Shown piece after piece: positions 56,604 to 64,000 of a stretch of DNA of 64,000 nucleotides. Each line of letters begins with the position of its first letter. The first letter of the stretch is position 1. The stretch lies in contig NZ_BAAATZ010000006.1 of NCBI RefSeq assembly GCF_039533685.1, positions 124,001 through 188,000 on the forward strand, read 5' to 3'. Source of the DNA: Actinocorallia aurantiaca. Its GTDB lineage: Bacteria; Actinomycetota; Actinomycetes; Streptosporangiales; Streptosporangiaceae. The notes beneath the pieces are model-generated. The model did not search any database, had not been told where the DNA came from, and saw only the letters and a program-made list of their open reading frames with translations. Position numbers and translations under genes: made by a program.

Positions 56604-57947
56604 CTACAGCCTCTCGAATCCCCGGGCCAGTTCCCAGTCGGTGACGGCCCGGTCGTAGGCGGCCAGCTCCACCCGGGCGTAGTTGGCGTAGTGCGCGGCC
56701 ACCCCGTCGCCGAACGCCTCGGCGACCAGGGGGCCGGACTCCCAGTCCTCCAGCGCCTCGCGCAGCGTCCCGGCGACCGCGGGCCCCGCGGTCTCGTAGG
56801 CGTTGCCGTCGTAGGGCTCCTCCAGCTCCAGCCCGTTCTCGACGCCGTGCAGCCCCGCCGCGACCATCGCCGCGACCGCCAGGTAGGGGTTCACGTCGCC
56901 GCCGGGCACCCGGTTCTCCACCCGCAGGGACGATCCGCGCCCGACGAGCCGCAGCGCGCACGTCCGGTTGTCCAGTCCCCAGCGGATCGCGGTCGGCGCG
57001 AAGCTCCCCGCCTGGTAGCGCTTGTAGGAGTTGACGTTCGGCGCGTACATCAGGGTCAGCTCGCGCATGTGGGCCTGCTGGCCGGCGATGAAGGCCGCCC
57101 CCTCCGGCGACAGTCCGTACGGTCCGTCGCCCGCCATGACCGGGGCGCCGTACTCGTCGCGCAGCGACAGGTGGACGTGGCAGGAGTTGCCCTCCCGCTC
57201 GTCGGGCTTGGCCATGAAGGTCAGGGACATGCCCTCCTGCGCGGCGATCTCCTTCGCCCCGGTCTTGTAGACCGTGTGGTTGTCGCAGGTCCGCAGCGCC
57301 TCGGCGTACCGGAAGGTGATCTCGTGCTGGCCCCGGTTGCACTCCCCCTTGGCGGACTCGACGTACATCCCGGCGCCGGTCATCTCGTTGCGGACGCGCC
57401 GCAGCAGCGGCTCGACCCGGGAACCTCCCAGCAGCGAGTAGTCGACGTTGTAGAGGTTGGCCGGGGTCAGCCCGCGGTAGCCGCGCCCCCAGGCCTCCTC
57501 GTAGGTGTCGCGGTAGACGACGAACTCGAGTTCGGTGCCGGCCTGGGCCGTCCAGCCCCGCTCGGCCAGCCGGGCGAGCTGGCGCTGGAGGATCCGCCGG
57601 GGCGAGGCCTCCACCTCGGTGCCGTCCTGCCACTTCAGGTCGGCCAGGACGAGGGCGGCGCCGGGCTGCCACGGGAGCGTCCGGAGGGTGGACAGGTCGG
57701 GCCGGAGCACCAGGTCGCCGTAGCCCCGCTTCCAGGAGGACATCGCGTAGCCGGAGGGGGTGTTCATCTCCACGTCCACGGCCAGGAGGTAGTCGCAGGC
57801 CTCGGCGCCGTGCCCGGCCACCTCCTCCAGGAAGTAGCGGGACGTCAGGCGTTTGCCCTGGAGGCGGCCCTGCATGTCGGTGAATCCGATGACCACGGTG
57901 TCGATCCGGCCGGACTCGGCCGCCACGTCCAGTTCCTCGAGCGTCAA
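56604..57947 (-). CDS. Glutamine-synthetase-like gamma-glutamyl-amine ligase
   Basis: 447 residues from TTG 57947, supported by TGAGG five bases upstream; this length is normal. Beta-grasp domain with VVIGFTDMQGRLQGKRLTSRYF, then the catalytic domain: GTELEFVVYRD (metal Glu), YVESAKGECNRGQHEITF, FMAKPDEREGNSCHVHLSL and RVENRVPGGDVNPYLAVAAM. The adenylylation and feedback signatures of GlnA-I are missing. It fits the GlnA3/GlnA4/PuuA group that glutamylates polyamines or ethanolamine rather than ammonia. It is the first gene of an operon with ALDH and SDR. Confidence 0.88.
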   Translation of the reverse strand: MTLEELDVAAESGRIDTVVIGFTDMQGRLQGKRLTSRYFLEEVAGHGAEACDYLLAVDVEMNTPSGYAMSSWKRGYGDLVLRPDLSTLRTLPWQPGAALVLADLKWQDGTEVEASPRRILQRQLARLAERGWTAQAGTELEFVVYRDTYEEAWGRGYRGLTPANLYNVDYSLLGGSRVEPLLRRVRNEMTGAGMYVESAKGECNRGQHEITFRYAEALRTCDNHTVYKTGAKEIAAQEGMSLTFMAKPDEREGNSCHVHLSLRDEYGAPVMAGDGPYGLSPEGAAFIAGQQAHMRELTLMYAPNVNSYKRYQAGSFAPTAIRWGLDNRTCALRLVGRGSSLRVENRVPGGDVNPYLAVAAMVAAGLHGVENGLELEEPYDGNAYETAGPAVAGTLREALEDWESGPLVAEAFGDGVAAHYANYARVELAAYDRAVTDWELARGFERL

Positions 57948-58125
57948 GTCGACCTCAGATCCTCTTGTCGGGCCCGTCGAGCACGCTGGTCGGGAAAGTA
58001 CCCACCTGGACGCGGCCGTACCGGCGGGACGCCCGTTCCTCAAAGGGATTCCGGAGGTCGCGATTCTGAGGACATTTGTCGTCAGAAGTCTTGACGCGCC
58101 GCCCCCGCGGCGCTTGATTGGCGGC

Positions 58126-59796
58126 ATGCCGATCCCACGCTCGATCCTTGCCGACGACGACCCGCAGGACCTGGAGCTGACCATCGTCGCGGGCCGCTGG
58201 CCCGACGACATCGAAGGCCACCTCCTGGTCAGCACCTCCGACCAGCGCACCCGCCCGCTGCACGCCTTCTTCGGCGACGGCATCCTGGTCCGGCTCGGCC
58301 TGCGGCCCGACGCGGAGGGGCGCTTCGCCTGGCGGCCCCGCGTGATCGACACCCCGTCCGTCCGGCTCCGCCGTAAACGCCCCGATCTGTTCGTCCCGGG
58401 CCCCGTCGGCACCAACTCCCCCTGGGGCATGGTCAACGCCGCCAACACCGCCCCGCTCCCCTGGGGCGACCGGCTCTTCGCCACCTGGGACGCGGGCCGT
58501 CCGGTGGAGGTGGATCCGGTGACCCTGGGCTTCGTCGCCGAGGTCGGCCACCGCGACGACTGGAAGCCCGCCCTGGACCATCCCGTCCTGCCCCTGGTCT
58601 CCACGACCGCCCACCCGGTGATCGACCCCGAGCGCGACTGCCTGTGGACGGTCAGCCGCGACGTCCTCGGCGGCGCCGTCTCGGTGGTCCGCTACGACGG
58701 CACGGGCAAGCACGTCCACCGCTGGGAGATCGAGAACGCCGTCCTGCCGCAGGCCACCCACACCATCACCCAGACCCGGGACTGGCTGGTCCTCGCCGAC
58801 ACCGCCTACAAGGTCGACGTCCAGGAGGTCTTCGGCGGCGACCGCACCGTCGCCAACAACCCCGACGGCCCGGTGCTGCTGATCCGCAAGGACGCCCTGC
58901 TCCCGGACACCAGAACCGTCACCTGCACCGAGTTCCGCCTGGCCCCCGAGGTCAACCACTTCTACGCCAGGTACGACGACTCCGACGGCATCGAGATCGT
59001 CATGGAGCACTCCGAGGGCGTCGACATCGGCATGTACCTGCGCGAGGACGACCTGGACGTGCACGGCCGCCCGGTGGACCCGGCGCTGCGCGGCATGTAC
59101 TGCCACGGCATGTCCCCCGCCCTGACGACCCTGCTGCGTTTCGACCCCGCCACCGGCCGGATCACCGAGAAGGCCCGCCTCCACGACTCGGAGCGCTACT
59201 GGCAGGCCGAGCTCTCCGCCATCGACTGGTCCTTCGAGGGCCAGCTGGCCCCCACCCGCCACCACCTGATCCACCTGGGTTTCCACCCGGAGGCGATCAA
59301 CCAGCGCGCCCTGCGCAATTACGGCGACCGCGTGGACCGGAGCCTGTTCCCCGCGGAGGAGACCCCGTCGATCCTCTCGTCCCTGGATCGCGAGTCCCTC
59401 AGGCCACTGAGCGAGTGGACCTTCGCTCTGGACGACTACCCCACCTCCCCCTGTTTCGTCCCCCGCGGCCCCCTGAACGCCGAGGGCCGCTCCCGCTACG
59501 CCGGCTCCTCCCCCGGCGGGCACCACGGCTACCTGCTGGTCCTCGTCCACAACGACGACCGCTTCCGCCTGGAGCTCTTCGACGCCGCCGATGTCGCTCA
59601 GGGCCCTGTCGCCGTCCTGGCCCCGTCCCCCGGCAGCACCATCCCCTTCATGATCCACTCTGCCTGGATGCCGTCCTGTCTCGCGCCCCCGGACGTGGAG
59701 CGCCTCCACTTCCGCGACGACCTGGACTCCCGCCTGGACGGCCTCACCGCCGATCTGGCCGCCGTCGCCCGCGAGGTGGCCGCCGAACTCCCCTGA
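58126..59796 (+). CDS. Carotenoid oxygenase (cleavage dioxygenase) family protein
   Basis: 556 residues from ATG 58126. A seven-bladed propeller with four iron histidines visible in order: STTAHPVID near residue 165, ATHTITQT near 215, VNHFYARY near 285 and MIHSAWMPS near 505. It cleaves a conjugated double bond of a carotenoid, stilbene or lignin-derived substrate using O2. No carotenoid synthesis genes are nearby. It is divergent from the glutamine-synthetase-like operon, with about 180 bp between the starts, and is followed by a strong hairpin. Confidence 0.9.
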   Translation: MPIPRSILADDDPQDLELTIVAGRWPDDIEGHLLVSTSDQRTRPLHAFFGDGILVRLGLRPDAEGRFAWRPRVIDTPSVRLRRKRPDLFVPGPVGTNSPWGMVNAANTAPLPWGDRLFATWDAGRPVEVDPVTLGFVAEVGHRDDWKPALDHPVLPLVSTTAHPVIDPERDCLWTVSRDVLGGAVSVVRYDGTGKHVHRWEIENAVLPQATHTITQTRDWLVLADTAYKVDVQEVFGGDRTVANNPDGPVLLIRKDALLPDTRTVTCTEFRLAPEVNHFYARYDDSDGIEIVMEHSEGVDIGMYLREDDLDVHGRPVDPALRGMYCHGMSPALTTLLRFDPATGRITEKARLHDSERYWQAELSAIDWSFEGQLAPTRHHLIHLGFHPEAINQRALRNYGDRVDRSLFPAEETPSILSSLDRESLRPLSEWTFALDDYPTSPCFVPRGPLNAEGRSRYAGSSPGGHHGYLLVLVHNDDRFRLELFDAADVAQGPVAVLAPSPGSTIPFMIHSAWMPSCLAPPDVERLHFRDDLDSRLDGLTADLAAVAREVAAELP

Positions 59797-59812
59797 TCGG
59801 GGACCGAAAGGG

Positions 59813-59843
59813 TTCCAGGGGCTCCCGGCCGGAGCTCCTGGAA
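59813..59843 (+). terminator. Hairpin after carotenoid oxygenase
   Basis: TTCCAGGGGCTCC (59813-59825) pairs with GGAGCTCCTGGAA (59831-59843), 12 of 13 positions, 5-base loop. No T run follows, as is common in high-G+C actinobacteria. Confidence 0.6.
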
Positions 59844-59929
59844 ACAGGCGGACCGGATTCGGCTTTTGGGACGTCCCGATCAACGAGACAGCCGGTGTGA
59901 CGTATGTCATGCCCTGTCAGTCTGACGGG

Positions 59930-60029
59930 CCTATCGGGTGATCATCCCGATGTGAGAAAGGACTCCCGTCAGCTTCTCGTCCCTGAAGGGCCGAGCTTGC
60001 AGCTCTTCCTCACACCTGGCGGGTGTGGT
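59930..60029 (-). ncRNA. Candidate omega RNA / right end of the tnpB element
   Basis: The ~100 bases directly after the tnpB stop (minus strand) hold successive stems: CACACC/GGTGTG with a 5-base loop, GAGCT-GCA-AGCTC, CCCT/AGGG, and ATCGGG/CCCGAT (59935-59953 on the plus strand). TnpB systems encode their guide RNA scaffold here, ending at the element's right end. The exact 3' boundary and guide are not determinable without an empty-site comparison. Confidence 0.4.
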
Positions 60030-61181
60030 TCAGGCCGCGTCGTCGGCAGCGTGACTCACTGCCCAGGCCACCGCACCGCGTTGGGCGATGTTGCAGCCTG
60101 CGTTCACGTCGGCGTGCTCAGCGAAGCCGCACGACGTGCAAAGGAAGGTGGACTGATCGGGCCGGTTGCTCCGGCTGACGTGACCGCACGCGGAGCAGCC
60201 TTGCGAGGTGTGGCGGGGGTCCACGAACACCACCGGCACTCCCGCGAGGGCGGCCTTGTAGGAGACGAATCCGCCGAGTTGGGCGAAGGACCAGGAGTGC
60301 AGGGTGACCCGCTGGGGCTTGCGGAGCCGTACCCTGTCGCGGATGCCGCCCAGGTCTTCCAGGGCGATACCGCGGCAGGTGCGTTGAGCCTCGGTCACGA
60401 GCTTCTTGGCGATGCAATGGTTGACGTCGGCTGCGAAACGCGCCTCCCGACCCGACAGTTTGCGCAGCAGCCGCTTGGCCGCCTTGGTGCCCTTCTTCTG
60501 CAGCCTGCGGCGCAGCCGACGATGCCGATGGCGGACCTGGTTGAGGCGCCTGCCGGCATACCGGTCGCCGTCGCTGGTGGTGGCGATGTTCACGATGCCC
60601 AGATCCACGCCCAGGAAGCCCTCCACCTCGCCCAGTTCGGGCTCGGGGACCTCGCAGGTCGCGTACAGGTACCAGCTCCCGCCCCGCAGCACCAGATCGG
60701 ACTCCCCCCGCCGATGGGCGGTGAGCACCTTCAGCTGGGCGGGCGAGCACTGGAACCCGATGCTCCTCACGCGGCCTCGGACGGTCCAGATCGAGACGGT
60801 GCGCGCCTCCAGCTGCCAGGACAGGCACCGGTCGTCGAACGGCTGGGCGGCGTCCTTACGGAAGCGGACCGGCTTGCCCTCCACGGCCCGGCGCCGCTTG
60901 GAGCCCTCCCTGCCGTAATTCCCGGCCTTCAGGTTCGCCTTCAAGGTGGCGTAGGCGTCGGCGGTCTTGCGTATGGCGTGCAGGGCGGGCTGGGCGGACA
61001 GGCCCATCGCCTTCATCTCCCCGTACACCAGCCGCTGAAGCGCCCGCCCGCTTTTGACGCCACTCTCGAACGCGCGCCGGGAGGCTTGGTTCGCGGCCCG
61101 GTTGCAGGCGTGCAGCGTCTCCCGCAGAGCCACCCCGGTGGCCTCGTCCGGGAATAGCTTCACCTGCACCACGAGCTTCAC
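60030..61181 (-). CDS. tnpB: RNA-guided endonuclease TnpB-type protein (IS200/IS605 OrfB)
   Basis: 383 residues from GTG 61181, giving the typical opening MKLVVQVKLFPDE; the frame runs on upstream but loses similarity. RuvC residues are intact: Asp near 191 in LGVDLGIVNIAT, Glu near 275 in IALEDLGGI and Asp near 357 in HADVNAGCNIA. The zinc finger CSACG...CTSCG is complete. TnpB nucleases cut DNA guided by an RNA from the element's 3' end and help it persist. No tnpA is beside it, so it is an orphan IS1341-like unit that would need mobilisation in trans. It lies between the carotenoid oxygenase and the third tRNA-fMet. Confidence 0.9.
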   Translation of the reverse strand: MKLVVQVKLFPDEATGVALRETLHACNRAANQASRRAFESGVKSGRALQRLVYGEMKAMGLSAQPALHAIRKTADAYATLKANLKAGNYGREGSKRRRAVEGKPVRFRKDAAQPFDDRCLSWQLEARTVSIWTVRGRVRSIGFQCSPAQLKVLTAHRRGESDLVLRGGSWYLYATCEVPEPELGEVEGFLGVDLGIVNIATTSDGDRYAGRRLNQVRHRHRRLRRRLQKKGTKAAKRLLRKLSGREARFAADVNHCIAKKLVTEAQRTCRGIALEDLGGIRDRVRLRKPQRVTLHSWSFAQLGGFVSYKAALAGVPVVFVDPRHTSQGCSACGHVSRSNRPDQSTFLCTSCGFAEHADVNAGCNIAQRGAVAWAVSHAADDAA

Positions 61182-61349
61182 ACCCGCAACGTAGCGTCCA
61201 CCCTCCGGCACCGAGAGTATTTCCCGGATTCCCGCATGCACAAGGGGGCGAAGTGTCGCCTGTGGCCTGCATGTTCGTTGTGTCCTCGTCGCCAAGGCCC
61301 CGGTGCAGGCCCCTGACCGACACCCGGTTCACCCGCAAGGCATAGCGAA

Positions 61350-61395
61350 GAGGCCCCCGTGGAAGCTCCCTCTCGGGAGGGACCACGGGGGCCTC
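61350..61395 (-). terminator. Terminator of tRNA-fMet copy 3
   Basis: GAGGCCCCCGTGG (61350-61362) pairs with CCACGGGGGCCTC (61383-61395), with an inner CTCCC/GGGAG stem. The most regular of the three related tRNA terminators. Confidence 0.85.
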
Positions 61396-61402
61396 GTACT
61401 CG

Positions 61403-61476
61403 TAGCGGGGACAGGATTTGAACCTGCGACCTCTGGGTTATGAGCCCAGCGAGCTACCGAGCTGCTCCACCCCGCG
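61403..61476 (-). tRNA. tRNA-fMet (initiator), copy 3
   Basis: 74 bases, identical to copies 1 and 2 over the tRNA body. Anticodon CAT, initiator marks as in copy 1. CCA is not encoded (the DNA reads CGAG). It lies 7 kb from copy 2. Confidence 0.96.
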
Positions 61477-61489
61477 TCGTTGTGTCTCA

Positions 61490-61518
61490 AGACTATGGGA
61501 TGGAGCGGGCTTAGGCAA
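61490..61518 (-). promoter_or_regulatory. Promoter of tRNA-fMet copy 3
   Basis: Minus strand: TTGCCT (61518-61513), 17 bases, TAGTCT (61495-61490). The -10 and the AAGCCCGC block match copies 1 and 2, but the -35 differs. Confidence 0.6.
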
Positions 61519-61527
61519 TTCGGTTGC

Positions 61528-64000
61528 TCAGCCTCCCGGGCTCGGGGTGGGCGCGGGCTGCTGGCCTGCCTTCTCCTGGAGTTCCACCAGCTTGTTGATG
61601 GCGGCTTCCAGCTTGTCCTGTGCGGCGGCGTACTTGTTGAGGTCGCCGGACTTCAGGGCGGTCTGCGCTTCGGAGAAGGCCTGCTTGACGTCGTTGATCG
61701 CCTGCTGGATGCTCGGCGACGCGGTCGTCGGCGGCTGCTGCCCGGTGTCCGGCGAACCGGAGTCGGCGTCCTGTTCGGGGACGTCCGTGCCGGGCTTGAG
61801 GATCTGCTTCAGCGCGTCCTCGAAGGTGGTGGCGAACCCGATCTGGTCGCCGAAGGAGACGAGCACCCAGCCGAGGACGGGGTACTGCGCTCCGGAGGCG
61901 GCCTGCTGGTAGACGGGCTGGACGTACATGAAGCCGTCGGCGAAGGGCAGCGTCAGCAGGTTTCCGTAGACGACCTGGGTGGTGCTTCCCTGGGGCCGGT
62001 TGAGGATGGGCGCCGCCTGCTCGTTGCCCTTGAAGGCGTTCTGCATCTGGGTGGGTCCCCAGATGGGCACCTCGCGCGGCACCTGGAGGAGTCTCAGCTG
62101 GCCGAAGTCCGGGGATTCGGGGTTGCTGTTGGCCGACAGGTAGCCGGTGAGGTTGTTGCCGTTGCGGGCCACGTACGTCGAGGTCAGCGCGAAGTTCGGG
62201 GCTTCGGGCTGGCTCTTGCCGTCCTTGGACGGCATCTGGATGGTCAGGTAGTACGGCGGCTCGGTGATGTCCTTCTCGGTCGGGTCGACCGGGACCTCCC
62301 AGTAGTCCTGCCCGCTGTAGAAGCCCGCCGCGTCCGTCACGTGGTACTTCGACAGCACGCCCCGCTGGACCTTGAAGATGTCCTCGGGGTAGCGGATGTG
62401 GGAGTAGATCGCCCCCTCCATCGCCGTCTTCAGGTCGGCCTTGGGCTTGACGGTGCCGGGGAACGCCTTGCTCCAGGTCTTGAGGACGGGGTCCTTCTCG
62501 TCCCAGGCGTAGAGCGTGACGGTGCCGTCGTAGGCGTCGACCGTGGCCTTCACCGAGTTGCGGATGTAGTTGATGTCGTCACGGCGCTGCGTGCCGACGG
62601 AGGGCCGCTCGGTGTTGCTGTCGCGGGTGAGGTCCTGCAGGTTGACCCGCTCGGAGTAGGGGTAGCCCGCGGAGGTCGTGTAGGCGTCGACGACCCAGAC
62701 GACCCGGCCTCCGGCGGCGACCGGGTAGGCGTTGCTGTCGACGGTCAGCCACGGCGCGGCCTTCTGGACCCGCTCGCGGGGGGAGCGGTCGTAGAGGATG
62801 CGGGACTTCTCGTTGATCTGGCCGGACAGCAGGATGTTGCGGTCCTGGAACTTCAGGGCGTAGGCCACCCGGTTGGCGAAGGAGTCCATCTTCACGCCGC
62901 CGGTGCCGGAGTAGATCGTCTCCTGGTCCGGCGGGTAGTCCAGTTCCTTCTGGTTGCCGACGATGGAGTACTGCGGCGACTGCTCGCCGAAGTAGACCTG
63001 CGGCTTGTCGACCTTCAGCCGGCAGGAGCCGTCCTCGAGCTTGTCCGAGCAGTCCTGGGGCATGCCGTAGGTCTGGTAGACCGGGCCCTTGCTCTCGGGG
63101 TCGACCTCGTTGCCCTTGGCCGAGACGAAGCCGTAGCCGTGGGTGTAGGTGAGGTGCTCGTTGACCCAGCCGGACTGGCTGCTCGGCGGGCCGGTCAGCT
63201 CGCGGACCGCCACGAGGGTGTCCTGCTTGTTGCCGTCCTTGTCGGGGTAGCGGTCGATGTCCAGCGGGTTGGCGAAGTCGTAGAAGCCCTGGAGCTGCTG
63301 CTGCTGGCGGAAGGTGGGCGACAGCAGCGCCGGGTCCAGCAGCCGGACGTTCGGGAGCGTCTTGGAGTACTCCTCGAGCTCCTTGGTCCCCGGCTGCTTG
63401 GTGGGCGCGTAGTTCTGCCCCTCCAGTCCGCTGACGCCGAAGGCGTTCCGTGTCGCCTTGATGTTGCGGTCGATGTAGGGGCTCTCCTTGGCCAGCTCGT
63501 TCGGCTTGACCTGGAACTGCTGGATCAGCAGCGGGTAGACCCCGCCCAGCAGGATCGCCGACAGGACGAGCAGGCCGAACCCGACGCCGGGCAGCATCAT
63601 GCCGCGCCGCCAGATGTTGACGAAGAACAGGATCGCGCAGATCAGCGCGATCGCGGCCAGGATGGTCTTGGCCGGCAGCACCGCGTTCACGTCGGTGTAG
63701 CCGGGGCCGGTGACCCGGCCGCGCTCGGAGTAGGCCAGGCCCCACCGGTCGAACCAGTAGGCGACGGCCTTCAGCAGCACGAACAGGCCGACGAGCACCG
63801 ACAGGTGGGCGCGGGCCGAGGAGCTGGCCTTGTCGCCGGGACCCTGCAGCCGCAGGCCCCCGTACAGGTAGTGGACGGCGACCGCCGTCAGGATCGACAG
63901 GACGACCATGACGAACACGAAGCCGAGGATGAGCCGCAGGAACGGGTAGACGAACACGAAGAACGAGATGTCCATCCCGAACTGCGCGTCCTTCTCGCCG
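61528..64000 (-). CDS. UPF0182 family large membrane protein, 5'-truncated by window end
   Basis: The frame is open to the window edge, where it reads GEKDAQFGMDISFFVFVYP, so the ATG at 63975 is internal and the N-terminal ~150-180 residues lie outside. Visible membrane helices: FLRLILGFVFVMVVLSILTAV, SVLVGLFVLLKAVAYW, TILAAIALICAILFFVNIW and GFGLLVLSAILLGGVYPL. A large external domain of ~600 residues follows, then a helical C-terminal segment (LEAAINKLVELQEKAGQQ). The family (COG1615, about 900-1000 residues) is universal in actinobacteria and of unknown function. Confidence 0.93.
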   Translation of the reverse strand, partial: GEKDAQFGMDISFFVFVYPFLRLILGFVFVMVVLSILTAVAVHYLYGGLRLQGPGDKASSSARAHLSVLVGLFVLLKAVAYWFDRWGLAYSERGRVTGPGYTDVNAVLPAKTILAAIALICAILFFVNIWRRGMMLPGVGFGLLVLSAILLGGVYPLLIQQFQVKPNELAKESPYIDRNIKATRNAFGVSGLEGQNYAPTKQPGTKELEEYSKTLPNVRLLDPALLSPTFRQQQQLQGFYDFANPLDIDRYPDKDGNKQDTLVAVRELTGPPSSQSGWVNEHLTYTHGYGFVSAKGNEVDPESKGPVYQTYGMPQDCSDKLEDGSCRLKVDKPQVYFGEQSPQYSIVGNQKELDYPPDQETIYSGTGGVKMDSFANRVAYALKFQDRNILLSGQINEKSRILYDRSPRERVQKAAPWLTVDSNAYPVAAGGRVVWVVDAYTTSAGYPYSERVNLQDLTRDSNTERPSVGTQRRDDINYIRNSVKATVDAYDGTVTLYAWDEKDPVLKTWSKAFPGTVKPKADLKTAMEGAIYSHIRYPEDIFKVQRGVLSKYHVTDAAGFYSGQDYWEVPVDPTEKDITEPPYYLTIQMPSKDGKSQPEAPNFALTSTYVARNGNNLTGYLSANSNPESPDFGQLRLLQVPREVPIWGPTQMQNAFKGNEQAAPILNRPQGSTTQVVYGNLLTLPFADGFMYVQPVYQQAASGAQYPVLGWVLVSFGDQIGFATTFEDALKQILKPGTDVPEQDADSGSPDTGQQPPTTASPSIQQAINDVKQAFSEAQTALKSGDLNKYAAAQDKLEAAINKLVELQEKAGQQPAPTPSPGG

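Noticed and set aside
60030..61295. Longer TnpB from the upstream ATG at 61295
   Set aside because: The extra 38 residues are Arg/Thr-rich and unlike TnpB; MKLVVQVKLF from GTG 61181 is the family's normal beginning.
54351..61400. Prophage or integrative element at the tRNA genes
   Set aside because: No integrase, no phage structural or conjugation gene, and the repeats are whole tRNA genes rather than an att core. Only a mobile tnpB unit is supported.

Overview
The window is about 70% G+C chromosomal DNA from an actinobacterium. WhiB1, the mycothiol-type sigma-R/RsrA pair, nickel superoxide dismutase, a Streptomyces-type NsrR, a DasR-like regulator and the fused 2-oxoglutarate decarboxylase Kgd all point to a filamentous, spore-forming lineage. 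The gene set is most like Streptosporangiaceae (Streptosporangium/Nonomuraea-like); this is an inference from protein character, not a database result. Two runs of N (1297-1331 and 10242-10271) show a draft assembly; the second falls inside a gene.

Region by region. 1-7.1 kb: 3' end of kgd, a small DUF6104-type gene, a sulfotransferase, malic enzyme with a strong terminator, a secreted GH26-type glycosidase, an MDR oxidoreductase and a CGNR zinc-finger regulator. 7.1-9.8 kb is a superoxide/nitric-oxide block: sodX and sodN divergent, then nsrR and the flavohaemoglobin hmp, each preceded by an NsrR-type operator. 10.3-11.6 kb: RsbW-like anti-sigma factor coupled to a SigB/F-family sigma factor. 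11.6-22 kb resembles the Mycobacterium Rv3217c-Rv3223c neighbourhood (membrane protein, lipid kinase, WhiB1, PdtaS, biotinyl protein, redox anti-sigma, SigH/R), with biotin genes (bioF, dasR-like, bioD-bioB, bsaP) present inside it.

22-26.7 kb: an epimerase, then a structured leader, a 29-residue membrane ORF and two HD-domain membrane proteins, the second lacking the GYP signature. 26.8-33.3 kb: an HMCES/YedK-type protein and the complete cydABDC cytochrome bd operon on the minus strand. 33.4-39.4 kb: aroA-rsgA, two tandem MHYT-domain membrane proteins with duplicated promoters, a helical protein of unknown function, hisN and a small membrane protein. 39.4-48.3 kb: VOC protein, NodB deacetylase/GT2 fusion coupled to a Pro/Thr-rich membrane protein, SDR, fatty-acyl-AMP-ligase-like enzyme, AlkZ-type protein, a proline-rich ORF and an exported MacB-like/peptidase-like fusion. 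48.4-53.6 kb: a GH128-type exported hydrolase, a secreted unknown, and a three-gene module on the minus strand (UBP zinc finger; receiver-thioredoxin-reductase fusion; CRP-like-domain histidine kinase).

53.8-64 kb: three initiator tRNA-fMet genes with shared promoters and related terminators. Between the second and third lie a catabolic operon (glutamine-synthetase-like, aldehyde dehydrogenase, SDR), a divergent carotenoid oxygenase and a TnpB-type nuclease gene with an intact active site. The window ends inside a large UPF0182 membrane protein.

The most unusual items are the leader that can hide a ribosome binding site before the micro-ORF/HD operon, the UBP/receiver-TrxR/CRP-kinase module, TnpB with its structured downstream region, and a family of intergenic hairpins with constant loops and compensating arms. 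Much of the window concerns redox, NO and oxygen response (SodN, NsrR/Hmp, WhiB1, sigma-R/RsrA, cytochrome bd, the TrxR-like module).
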